Origin: Rhodoferax sp. OV413
GTDB taxonomy: Bacteria > Pseudomonadota > Gammaproteobacteria > Pseudomonadales > Pseudohongiellaceae
Reading direction: 5' to 3'
Length of the DNA stretch: 58,643 bases
Assembly (NCBI GenBank): GCA_943330915.2
Contig: CALQJO020000010.1
Span: forward strand, 1 to 58,643
Within the stretch, counting starts at the first letter, position 1. Every line of letters starts with the position of its first letter. Both the position numbers and the translations under genes were made by a program. Below, one piece after another: positions 51,066 to 58,643 of this stretch. The notes under the pieces were generated by a model. It saw nothing but the letters and a program-made list of their open reading frames with translations, was not told the origin of the DNA and did no database searches.

Positions 51066-52568
51066 TCAGACAGGTGTTGGGACCCGTCCATACACATCAT
51101 CAAACCGCACAATATCATCTTCACCGAGATAGGTTCCTGTCTGTACTTCAACCAACTCAACCCAATCGCTTGTGTTGTTCTGCAGGCGATGACGACTGCC
51201 TAGCGGAATAAAGGTTGATTGATTGGCGTGCAGATCGAACACCTTCTCATCGCAGGTCACTGTTGCCACACCTTGAATCACCACCCAATGCTCCGCTCTT
51301 TTATGGTGCATTTGCAGCGACAGGGACGCACCCGGGCGCACACGGATGCGCTTGACCTGAAAGCCTGGGCCAGTTGCAAGAGACTGGTATGAGCCCCAGG
51401 GGCGATAAACAAGGGTGTGTAACGCCGCTTCAGGCCTGCCCAGTTCTTCCAGCCACTGCACGATTTTTTTGACATCCTGCACCTGATCTTTATCCGCCAC
51501 CAATACCGCGTCGGCTGTTTCAACAATAACTGCATTGTGCATGCCAACTGCGACCACCAGACGGGAATCGGCGCGGACATAACTGTCGCTGACATTTATG
51601 ACATGCGTGTCACCACGCAACACATTATTGTCAGCATCTTTTTCAGTGCTTATATCCCATAACGAATTCCAGGCGCCCAGATCATTCCACGCAGCGTCCA
51701 TAGGTACCACCACCGCGTTGGCGGTCTTCTCCATCACCGCATAGTCGATCGAGATGGCCGGGCAAGCAGCAAACATTGCTGCATCGATGCGTATGAAGTC
51801 GCCGTCCTTCCGGGCGCTGGCACAGGCCCTGATGCATTGTTCAGCAACTTCAGGCGCATGCTGGCGAAGCTCACTCAGCCAACTGTCGCGCTCAAGGAGA
51901 AACATGCCGCTGTTCCACTCATGGTCACCTTGATGCAGATACTGCTGAGCGACAGCTAACTCAGGCTTCTCAACAAACCGCTTGACCCTGAACGCAGCCT
52001 GCGAATCCGCGCTGACAGGTGCACCGCGTTGTATGTAGCCATAACCGGTCTCAGCATACGAAGGACGAATTCCGAAGGTCACCATGGCGCCCGTGCTGGC
52101 ATGTCGGGTCGCCTCATTGATGCAGTTATGAAAAGCGTCCACGTCTCTGATCACATGATCTGCAGGCAGCACCAGCATCAGCAAGGGTTCATTTGCAGCA
52201 CGAGTGCTAACGGACGCCAGATGACTGATGAGCCCGGCAGCCAGAGCAAGCGCCGGCGCTGTGTTGCGACCCATCGGTTCAAGAATGATGATTGCGTCGG
52301 ATACACCAAGCTGACGCAACTGCTCGGCAACCAGAAAGCGGTGTTCTTCATGACAGATAATCACCGGAGCTGCGAGATCAGGAAGACCTTTCAGGCGACG
52401 CAAGGTCGCCTGAAACAGAGTGATCTCTGCGCCAGCTGATGGTTTTGCCTTGTTAGTCAGCTTGTTCGATGCTTCAGGCATCGCCATAAATTGTTTTGGG
52501 CTGAGTTGCCGCGAGAGCGGCCATAACCTGGAACCGGTGCCGCCTGCAAGAATAACGGGAATTAACAT
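51066..52568 (-). CDS. manC: Mannose-1-phosphate guanylyltransferase / mannose-6-phosphate isomerase
   Basis: 500-residue bifunctional enzyme of the AlgA/CpsB/ManC type. The N-terminal nucleotidyltransferase has [22 protein letters not shown] (core GGTGSRLWP), [18 protein letters not shown] and IDYAVMEKT; the C-terminal type-II PMI cupin has [21 protein letters not shown] and IPLGSRHRL with metal-binding His residues. It makes fructose-6-phosphate into mannose-6-phosphate, and later mannose-1-phosphate into GDP-mannose, with manB supplying the middle step. First gene of the operon; divergent from fabA over 173 bp. Confidence 0.95.
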   Translation of the reverse strand: MLIPVILAGGTGSRLWPLSRQLSPKQFMAMPEASNKLTNKAKPSAGAEITLFQATLRRLKGLPDLAAPVIICHEEHRFLVAEQLRQLGVSDAIIILEPMGRNTAPALALAAGLISHLASVSTRAANEPLLMLVLPADHVIRDVDAFHNCINEATRHASTGAMVTFGIRPSYAETGYGYIQRGAPVSADSQAAFRVKRFVEKPELAVAQQYLHQGDHEWNSGMFLLERDSWLSELRQHAPEVAEQCIRACASARKDGDFIRIDAAMFAACPAISIDYAVMEKTANAVVVPMDAAWNDLGAWNSLWDISTEKDADNNVLRGDTHVINVSDSYVRADSRLVVAVGMHNAVIVETADAVLVADKDQVQDVKKIVQWLEELGRPEAALHTLVYRPWGSYQSLATGPGFQVKRIRVRPGASLSLQMHHKRAEHWVVIQGVATVTCDEKVFDLHANQSTFIPLGSRHRLQNNTSDWVELVEVQTGTYLGEDDIVRFDDVYGRVPTPV

Positions 52569-52741
52569 ATGTCTACCTTGTTTTCAGGAGCGCCAAGTCT
52601 AGCGCAGAACCTCGATGGCTTACAGATGCATCCCTCCCCGCGGCCAGTCGCTCGCGCCAGCTCTGGCAAAATAGGTCGATTATTTTGTTTTGGCGGGATA
52701 AACTTGCGCCCTCCGTGAAACCAAGGTGTTGTTTTCCACTT

Positions 52742-53269
52742 ATGAATACAGGATTTACACCCAAAAGCTCCTATAACAAAGACGAACTCATCGACTGTGG
52801 TTATGGACGCATGTTTGGACTGGGCAACGCCAAATTACCCGTCGGCAACATGTTGATGCTGGATAGAATAATCGAAATCAACGACCACGGCGGTGAGCAC
52901 GGTAAGGGCCAGATCATCGCGGAGTTGGATATAAGGCCCGACCTGTGGTTTTTTGAATGCCATTTCCCGGATGATCCGGTTATGCCGGGCTGCCTGGGGC
53001 TGGATGCCATGTGGCAACTGGTTGGCTTCTATCTGGGATGGCGTGGCAATCTCGGGAAAGGTCGCGCGCTGGGTGCGGGGGAAGTGAAATTCAGCGGAGA
53101 AATTCTGCCAACTGCCAGCAAAGTTACCTATGAAATATCGCTCAGCCGCATCATTGAGCGGAAACTTGTCATGGGTATTGCAGACGGCACCGTGGCCGTT
53201 GATGGCAGAATAATCTACACCACCAAAGGTCTCAAAGTAGGCCTGTTTACGCCTGAAAGTCGATTCTGA
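52742..53269 (+). CDS. fabA: 3-hydroxydecanoyl-ACP dehydratase/isomerase
   Basis: 175 residues, close to E. coli FabA along its length. Dehydrates 3-hydroxyacyl-ACP and isomerises trans-2- to cis-3-decenoyl-ACP, the branch point for unsaturated fatty acids. Catalytic His74 ([12 protein letters not shown]) and Asp88 ([15 protein letters not shown]) are present; [11 protein letters not shown] is the typical end. I start at ATG 52742, where homologues begin; 19 upstream codons are open but lack a ribosome site. Next to fabB, the classical gammaproteobacterial pair. Confidence 0.96.
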   Translation: MNTGFTPKSSYNKDELIDCGYGRMFGLGNAKLPVGNMLMLDRIIEINDHGGEHGKGQIIAELDIRPDLWFFECHFPDDPVMPGCLGLDAMWQLVGFYLGWRGNLGKGRALGAGEVKFSGEILPTASKVTYEISLSRIIERKLVMGIADGTVAVDGRIIYTTKGLKVGLFTPESRF

Positions 53270-53321
53270 TTCAAAGAATTGAGCTGACTCGGCACGCATT
53301 GGATAACTGATCGAGGTATAT

Positions 53322-54542
53322 ATGAGACGTGTTGTGGTGACCGGTATTGGAATTGTGTCCTGCATTGGCAATGACAAACAAAGCGTACTCGAATCGTTGA
53401 AAGAAGGCCGCAGCGGCATCAGTTACAACCCGGTATATGAAGAAATGGGGCTGCGCGCTCACATCTCTGGCAGAGTCAACATCAGCTTTGAAGATCACAT
53501 AGACCGCAAACATTTGCGCTTTATGGGTGATGCAGCAGCTTACGGGTACATCGCCATGGATCAGGCGATTAAGGATGCCGGGCTCAGCGAGGCGGATGTA
53601 TCTAACGACCGGACCGGCATCATCATGGGCGCCGGCGGGTCATCGTCAGCGGATCAGGTAGAAGCCGCTGACATTCTGCGTACCAAGGGTATCCGCAAAA
53701 TCGGGCCTTATCGGGTTCCCCGCACCATGGGCAGCACAGTTTCCGCATGTCTGGCGACTCCGTTTAAAATCCGCGGCGTCAATTATTCGATTTCATCAGC
53801 CTGCGCGACTAGCGCGCACTGCATAGGCAACGCGGTTGAGCTGATTCAACTGGGCAAGCAGGATGTGGTGTTCGCGGGCGGCGGGGAATCTGAACACTGG
53901 ACGCTGACCAATCTGTTTGATGCCATGGGTGCACTGACCACAACGCATAACCATGAGCCCACGGTGGCATCACGCCCCTTTGACGTCAGCCGCGATGGAT
54001 TTGTGATTGCCGGCGGCGGCGCCGTGCTTGTTGTTGAGGCGCTGGACCATGCATTGGCACGCGACGCCAAAATATATGCCGAAATTACCGGGTACGGGGC
54101 AACATCCGACGGGTACGACATGGTGGCTCCCTCAGGCGAAGGCGCGGTGCGCTGCATGAAAATGGCGCTGGCAACAACGTCAGGCAGGCCAGTGGACTAC
54201 CTGAATACCCACGGCACCAGCACACCCGTTGGTGATGTTACTGAACTCGGCGCGGTCCGGGCAGTTTTCGGCGGCAAGTCGCCGATTATCACGTCGACCA
54301 AATCCTTGACTGGCCACTCGCTCGGGGCAACCGGAGCACAGGAAGCCATCTACAGCCTGCTGATGATGGAACATAATTTTGTCAGTGCATCCGCCAATGT
54401 CACGGAACTTGTGCCTGAAGCAGAGGGTCTGAACATTGCGACCAAACGCCTTGATGACGTCAGAATTGATTGCATCATGTCCAACAGCTTCGGATTTGGC
54501 GGAACCAATGCAACACTGGTCTTTGAGCGTTATCAGCCATAA
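53322..54542 (+). CDS. fabB: 3-oxoacyl-ACP synthase I
   Basis: 406 residues; elongating condensing enzyme needed for unsaturated fatty acids made through FabA. Catalytic Cys near residue 163 in [10 protein letters not shown], first His in [11 protein letters not shown], and second His in [13 protein letters not shown]: the Cys-His-His triad. The C-terminal glycine block is [20 protein letters not shown] lies before the ATG, 52 bp after fabA, so the two form an operon. Its 3' end overlaps the DsbD-like gene by 35 bp. Confidence 0.96.
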   Translation: MRRVVVTGIGIVSCIGNDKQSVLESLKEGRSGISYNPVYEEMGLRAHISGRVNISFEDHIDRKHLRFMGDAAAYGYIAMDQAIKDAGLSEADVSNDRTGIIMGAGGSSSADQVEAADILRTKGIRKIGPYRVPRTMGSTVSACLATPFKIRGVNYSISSACATSAHCIGNAVELIQLGKQDVVFAGGGESEHWTLTNLFDAMGALTTTHNHEPTVASRPFDVSRDGFVIAGGGAVLVVEALDHALARDAKIYAEITGYGATSDGYDMVAPSGEGAVRCMKMALATTSGRPVDYLNTHGTSTPVGDVTELGAVRAVFGGKSPIITSTKSLTGHSLGATGAQEAIYSLLMMEHNFVSASANVTELVPEAEGLNIATKRLDDVRIDCIMSNSFGFGGTNATLVFERYQP

Positions 54543-55050
54543 AAAACCGGCAAGTGCCCCACCGGCAATACTAGTCGGTGTGATCTTGTTTTGCCTCAGC
54601 CTTATGTCAGGGCTGATTCACGCACAAACCCCTCTTCTGGCTAATCCCTCCGCACTGGGCTCCGCCACACAAAGCCCATTTTCGCAACAACCCGCGTTTC
54701 TAGAGGTTGATCAGGCCTTTGCCTTTTTTATCAGCCTCGACGGGCCTGACACCATCAGTGTGCACTGGACAATAGCGCCTGGATATTATCTTTATGCAGA
54801 TAAATTCAATTTCGCGATCAGTGATCCCGAGGCGCTGAGAACCGCCCTGAGTCCGGTTTTGCCCGCGGGAGAAATACACGAAGATGAGTTTTTTGGTGTG
54901 GTCACGGTTTACTTCGGACAGGCTCGCGCGGTGCTGAAACTGCCGGACGACAGTCCTGATGAGTTCACGCTGGCGGTTGGTTTTCAAGGCTGCGCGGAGG
55001 CAGGCCTGTGCTACCCCCCCACACTGCGCAGTGTCGACATTATCCAGTAA
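54508..55050 (+). CDS. Stand-alone DsbD N-terminal (alpha) domain protein
   Basis: 180 residues from ATG 54508 (TTG 54523 is another option). A hydrophobic signal segment ends near LIHA-QT. The rest aligns with the periplasmic nDsbD domain only: [21 protein letters not shown], the cap loop HEDEFFG (HEDEFYG in E. coli) and the redox pair Cys162/Cys168 in [12 protein letters not shown]. The protein ends ten residues later. The eight-helix membrane domain and C-terminal thioredoxin domain of DsbD are absent and are not found in the 141 bp up to aroQ. The site is where dsbD lies in Pseudomonas-type genomes. How it would be reduced is unknown. Confidence 0.82.
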   Translation: MQHWSLSVISHKKPASAPPAILVGVILFCLSLMSGLIHAQTPLLANPSALGSATQSPFSQQPAFLEVDQAFAFFISLDGPDTISVHWTIAPGYYLYADKFNFAISDPEALRTALSPVLPAGEIHEDEFFGVVTVYFGQARAVLKLPDDSPDEFTLAVGFQGCAEAGLCYPPTLRSVDIIQ

Positions 55051-55191
55051 AACTATCCAACTGCCGCGGGCATGCGCATCAGCGACAGAAAACATCAGAG
55101 AAAAGCCATAATTCGGTGGTGAAAAGCCGAGAAAAATCTGACAAAATGCCAGCTCATTCAGCAAAACACCCGAATGTCGGACCAAACACAC

Positions 55192-55638
55192 ATGGCTACA
55201 CTACTCGTCTTGCATGGCCCGAACCTGAACTTGTTGGGCACCCGCGAGCCACAGGTCTACGGCAAAGAAACGCTGGATGACATCAATCGCCGTCTTGCCG
55301 ACACCTGCCAGGCTGCAGGTCATCACCTGATTGACCTGCAAAGCAATGCCGAGTACGAGTTGATAGAGCGTATCCACGACGCCCGCCATCAAGGCATTCA
55401 CTTCATCGTTTTTAATCCCGGCGCCTTTACGCATACCAGCATCGCACTACGCGACGCCCTTCTTGCGGTGAGCATTCCGTTTATCGAGGTCCACCTGTCA
55501 AATGTATACAAGCGGGAATCTTTCCGGCATCACTCTTATTTTTCAGATATTGCTGCAGGCACCATCACGGGCCTGGGCTCTCAAGGCTATGATCTCGCGC
55601 TTCAGGCAGCACTGACACGAATTTCAAACCAACAATAA
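55192..55638 (+). CDS. aroQ: 3-dehydroquinate dehydratase, type II
   Basis: Third step of the shikimate pathway; dodecameric cytoplasmic enzyme. 148 residues. Catalytic blocks: [20 protein letters not shown] (core [11 protein letters not shown], with the Tyr/Arg lid), [17 protein letters not shown], and [17 protein letters not shown] with the catalytic His. I choose ATG 55192, where Pseudomonas proteins start; ATG 55174 is in frame. It lies before accBC as in many gammaproteobacteria. Confidence 0.95.
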   Translation: MATLLVLHGPNLNLLGTREPQVYGKETLDDINRRLADTCQAAGHHLIDLQSNAEYELIERIHDARHQGIHFIVFNPGAFTHTSIALRDALLAVSIPFIEVHLSNVYKRESFRHHSYFSDIAAGTITGLGSQGYDLALQAALTRISNQQ

Positions 55639-55678
55639 TTCCGCTACGACGTTAAACACCGATAAAAGAGACCACGTT

Positions 55679-56149
55679 ATGGATATCAGAAAAGTCAAAA
55701 AACTCATCGAACTGCTTGAGTCTTCCGATATTGCAGAAATTGAGATCAAGGAAGGGGAGGAAGCGGTGCGTATCAGCCGCGCCAGCAAAGTTGTGCAACA
55801 GCCCATTCAGTACCAAAGCGCGCCGATGATGGCTGCGCCAGCACCCACCTCAGTTGCCGCTGCGCCCGCACCGGCTGCACCTTCAGCAGATACCGATGCC
55901 GGCCGTAAAATTCGCGGAAATGTAGTGAAATCACCGATGGTTGGTACCTTCTATCGCGCGCCTTCTCCATCCTCTCCGGCATTTGTTGAAGTTGGACAAC
56001 ACATCAAAGTGGGCGATGTGATCGGTATCATCGAAGCCATGAAAATGATGAATCAGATTGAAGCAGATCATTCTGGCGTGGTTGAAGCCATTCTGGCCCA
56101 AGACGGCGAGCCCGTTGAATTTGACCAGGCTCTGGTCACTATTGTTTAA
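55679..56149 (+). CDS. accB: Biotin carboxyl carrier protein of acetyl-CoA carboxylase
   Basis: 156 residues. N-terminal AccB region ([19 protein letters not shown]), an Ala/Pro-rich flexible linker (about residues 50-75), and a C-terminal biotinyl domain with the biotinylated Lys in [14 protein letters not shown] and the AccB thumb region [16 protein letters not shown]. The carrier moves carboxybiotin between AccC and the carboxyltransferase. accC begins 12 bp after the stop. Confidence 0.97.
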   Translation: MDIRKVKKLIELLESSDIAEIEIKEGEEAVRISRASKVVQQPIQYQSAPMMAAPAPTSVAAAPAPAAPSADTDAGRKIRGNVVKSPMVGTFYRAPSPSSPAFVEVGQHIKVGDVIGIIEAMKMMNQIEADHSGVVEAILAQDGEPVEFDQALVTIV

Positions 56150-56161
56150 GGGATTACGCTC

Positions 56162-57520
56162 ATGCTGGAAAAAGTCCTGATCGCCAACCGTGGCGAAATT
56201 GCATTGCGAATCCTGCGCGCCTGCAAGGAACTCGGCATCAAAACCGTTGCCGTGCACTCCAGCGCAGACCGTGATCTGATGCATGTCCGGTTAGCAGATG
56301 AATCTGTGTGTATCGGCCCTGCCAGCGCCTCAAAAAGTTACCTTAACGTGCCCGCGATCATAGCCGCCACGGAGGTCACCGATGCGGTCGCTATTCATCC
56401 GGGTTATGGCTTTCTGTCAGAAAATGCTGACTTTGCTGATCAGGTAGAGCGCAGCGGTTTTATTTTTATCGGGCCACGAGCTGACACCATCCGTCTCATG
56501 GGCGACAAAGTCTCTGCGATTAACGCCATGAAATCAGCTGGAGTACCCACGGTTCCGGGTTCTGATGGCCCGCTTGACGACAACGCTGAGCGCACGTTGG
56601 CTGTCGCCAAACGCATTGGTTACCCGGTCATTATCAAAGCCGCTGCCGGTGGCGGTGGCCGCGGCATGCGTGTAGTGCACAGCGAAGCGGCATTGCTGAA
56701 CTCCATTTATGTCACGCAATCAGAAGCCAAAGCGGCATTTGGCAACGGCACTGTGTATCTGGAAAAATTCCTCGAAAACCCACGTCATGTTGAAATTCAG
56801 GTGCTCGGTGACGGCCTTGGTAACGCGATTTACCTAGGCGACCGTGACTGCTCAATGCAACGCCGGCATCAAAAAGTGTTGGAAGAAGCACCTGCACCGG
56901 ATATTCCCGATGACATCCGAAACCAGGTTGCCGAAACCTGCATTAAAGCCTGCAAGCAGATGAAGTATCGCGGCGCCGGCACGTTGGAGTTTTTGTATCA
57001 GGACAAACAGTTCTACTTTATTGAAATGAACACCCGTGTTCAGGTCGAGCACCCGGTTACCGAAATGGTCACTGGTATCGATATTGTTAAAGAACAACTG
57101 AGAATCGCCAGCGGTATTCCGCTCAGCATCCGCCAGGAAGACGTCAAGATTAAAGGCCACGCCATCGAATGCCGTATCAATGCAGAAGACCCGGTGTCCT
57201 TCATGCCCTGTCCCGGAAAGATCAACCTGTTCCATGCCCCCGGTGGTAATGGCATACGGGTTGACTCCCACATTTACAGCGGTTACACCGTACCACCGCA
57301 CTATGATTCACTGATCGGCAAACTAATCAGTTATGGCAGTACACGTGATGAGGCGTTGGCCCGTATGCAGAATGCGCTGGACGAACTGCTGATTGACGGC
57401 ATCCGCACCAACACGCCTTTGCACAAAGACATTCTGCGTGATCCGAACTTCCGCAGAGGCGGCACCAACATCCACTATCTGGAGCACATGCTGGCCGGCG
57501 CTCACGGCAAAAACAGCTGA
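56162..57520 (+). CDS. accC: Biotin carboxylase of acetyl-CoA carboxylase
   Basis: 452 residues, as in E. coli AccC within a few residues. ATP-grasp enzyme that carboxylates biotin on AccB. Blocks: [32 protein letters not shown], the Gly-rich loop [38 protein letters not shown] (core [11 protein letters not shown], catalytic) and ECRINAEDP. Follows accB by 12 bp; prmA begins 12 bp later. Supplies malonyl-CoA to the fab genes upstream. Confidence 0.97.
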   Translation: MLEKVLIANRGEIALRILRACKELGIKTVAVHSSADRDLMHVRLADESVCIGPASASKSYLNVPAIIAATEVTDAVAIHPGYGFLSENADFADQVERSGFIFIGPRADTIRLMGDKVSAINAMKSAGVPTVPGSDGPLDDNAERTLAVAKRIGYPVIIKAAAGGGGRGMRVVHSEAALLNSIYVTQSEAKAAFGNGTVYLEKFLENPRHVEIQVLGDGLGNAIYLGDRDCSMQRRHQKVLEEAPAPDIPDDIRNQVAETCIKACKQMKYRGAGTLEFLYQDKQFYFIEMNTRVQVEHPVTEMVTGIDIVKEQLRIASGIPLSIRQEDVKIKGHAIECRINAEDPVSFMPCPGKINLFHAPGGNGIRVDSHIYSGYTVPPHYDSLIGKLISYGSTRDEALARMQNALDELLIDGIRTNTPLHKDILRDPNFRRGGTNIHYLEHMLAGAHGKNS

Positions 57521-57532
57521 GTGAGCTAACAC

Positions 57533-58447
57533 ATGCCGTGGTTACAGATTAATGCCCGAATCACTGACACCGAGGCTGCAGCGATGGAACAATTGTTCCA
57601 GTCACTGGGCGCGGTGTCGGTGACGCTTCAGGACGCCGAGGATGTGGCGGTATTTCAATTGGATCCGGGAACAACTCCTTTGTGGCAGAACATGCAGTTA
57701 AATGCCTTGTTTGAAGCCAAAGCCCCGTTGAAAGCGATCGTAAAACGTATTGTTAACGGTTCACGCCTGACCGAGCAGGATCTGGAAATCGAAGAGATTG
57801 CCGATCAGGATTGGGAACGCGCGTGGATGGACGACTTTAAACCCATTTGTTTTGGCAAACGCCTGTGGGTATGCCCCAGCTGGCTGCAACCACCCGAACC
57901 CGATGCCGTCAACCTGATGCTGGATCCCGGCCTGGCGTTTGGCTCGGGAACACACCCGACCACAGCCTTGTGTCTGGAGTGGCTGGACGGCTGCGATGTG
58001 GCGGGCAAGTCGGTTATCGATTACGGCTGTGGCTCAGGCATTCTGGCGATTGCGGCAATATTGCTGGGCGCTGACAAGGCGATTGGGGTAGACAATGACC
58101 CACAGGCCATCATCGCCACACGTAACAATCGTGAAATGAACGGAGTCGCTGCTGAAAAACTGACGGTGTTTATGCCCGGGGAACAGCATCAACCGGCCGA
58201 TATCGTGTTGGCCAACATACTGTCCGGCCCGCTTGAGGAACTGACACCGGTGCTCACCAATCTCACCAAGCCGGGTGGCAAACTGATTCTGTCAGGGGTT
58301 TTGTCTGAACAAACGGAATCCCTGATTCGCTCATACCAACCCTGGTTTGAACTGGAGCCTCCGGTCATCCGCGAGCAATGGGTTCGCATCACCGGCACGC
58401 GACATCTGAATAACCATGTGGACAATACTGGAATCCAGCAACGATAA
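57533..58447 (+). CDS. prmA: Ribosomal protein L11 methyltransferase
   Basis: 304 residues. N-terminal L11-recognition domain, then a SAM-dependent methyltransferase domain with DPGLAFGSGTHPTTALCLEWL (core FGSGTHPTT), the SAM loop VIDYGCGSGILAIAA, and NILSGPLEEL. Trimethylates L11 at several positions. The accC-prmA order is conserved in gammaproteobacteria. The following DUF3426 gene starts inside its 3' end (32 bp overlap). Confidence 0.95.
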   Translation: MPWLQINARITDTEAAAMEQLFQSLGAVSVTLQDAEDVAVFQLDPGTTPLWQNMQLNALFEAKAPLKAIVKRIVNGSRLTEQDLEIEEIADQDWERAWMDDFKPICFGKRLWVCPSWLQPPEPDAVNLMLDPGLAFGSGTHPTTALCLEWLDGCDVAGKSVIDYGCGSGILAIAAILLGADKAIGVDNDPQAIIATRNNREMNGVAAEKLTVFMPGEQHQPADIVLANILSGPLEELTPVLTNLTKPGGKLILSGVLSEQTESLIRSYQPWFELEPPVIREQWVRITGTRHLNNHVDNTGIQQR

Positions 58448-58643
58448 AACTGCGCATCTGCCGCAGTTTGATGAACCTCTGATATTGGGAGCACCGCCAC
58501 CTGCCCAGCGATCTTGGCTGGCAGCGGTGGCGTGGCTGCTGTTGATCACAGTGTTGTCAGCGGGTTTTGTCGCTCAATTGGTTATCTTTAACAAAGACAT
58601 GTTGTTGCGAGATTCACGCGTTAGAGATTTGTTAGCAGGCCTG
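58416..58643 (+). CDS. DUF3426-like membrane protein, N-terminal part
   Basis: 76 codons, open to the window's end. The translation begins MWTILESSNDK, has one membrane helix (about residues 33-56) and continues VIFNKDMLLRDSRVRDLL, which resembles the start of the DUF3426 region (..FNRDxLAxDPRLR..). In Pseudomonas-type genomes a zinc-ribbon/DUF3426 gene follows prmA, but there the ribbon with its CxxC pairs comes first; here the frame has a stop at 58407 just upstream of the ATG, so no zinc ribbon can precede. It overlaps prmA by 32 bp and has no clear ribosome site. Confidence 0.65.
   Translation, partial: MWTILESSNDKTAHLPQFDEPLILGAPPPAQRSWLAAVAWLLLITVLSAGFVAQLVIFNKDMLLRDSRVRDLLAGL

Overview
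The window reads as chromosome of a heterotrophic gammaproteobacterium with a compact, roughly 50% GC genome. The order anmK-erpA-argC-hemJ-thiD-thiE-hemL, the mpl/ubiX pair, the divergent tesA / ABC-ATPase / ABC-permease arrangement, fabA-fabB, and dsbD-aroQ-accB-accC-prmA-DUF3426 are all familiar from Pseudomonas-like and related marine gammaproteobacteria. Three TonB-dependent receptors and a pyrophosphate-type phosphofructokinase point to a marine or aquatic organism, but I cannot place it below class from sequence alone. I see no prophage, insertion sequence, CRISPR array or rRNA operon. There is one tRNA gene (Thr, anticodon TGT).

Layout. 1-6.8 kb: end of anmK, then Fe-S insertion (erpA), arginine (argC), heme (hemJ, hemL) and thiamine (thiD, thiE) genes, and an adenosine-kinase-type PfkB kinase. 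6.8-13.1 kb: mostly minus strand, with a lipoprotein, trhO, recQ, a DUF3014 membrane protein, an exported peroxiredoxin and an exported TPR protein; a DUF1653 gene lies on the plus strand. 13.2-21.8 kb: an aldehyde dehydrogenase/VOC operon, slyD, an SDR, TonB receptor A, a CoA-type NUDIX hydrolase, a Prx5 peroxiredoxin, an exported trypsin-like protease and two single-pass mini-proteins. 22-27.9 kb: Lon-N domain protein, mpl, a TIGR02444 protein, ubiX, PPi-type pfp, pdxH, and an exported MORN protein. 28-36.4 kb: FtsX-like ABC exporter, tesA, MFS transporter, pdxJ, a YbfF-like esterase, bcp and a CobB sirtuin.

36.4-45 kb is the most accessory-looking part: TonB receptor B with a long, apparently structured leader, a hotdog thioesterase, a TPR-sulfotransferase, and TonB receptor C with a large inverted repeat in its promoter region, followed by tRNA-Thr. 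45-58.6 kb: pgi, a RimB-RimK fusion, a GNAT acetyltransferase, a sugar-nucleotide operon (manC-galU-manB), fabA-fabB, a stand-alone DsbD N-terminal domain, aroQ, accB-accC, prmA and the start of a DUF3426 protein.

Themes: precursor supply (PLP from pdxH/pdxJ, heme, thiamine, fatty acids, GDP-mannose, UDP-glucose), peptidoglycan recycling (anmK, mpl), thiol and peroxide defence (three peroxiredoxins plus an orphan nDsbD) and TonB-driven uptake. The strongest unusual signals are an IscR type-1-like operator at erpA, the orphan nDsbD, the RimB-RimK fusion with an altered ATP-grasp loop, and the cis elements in front of receptors B and C.
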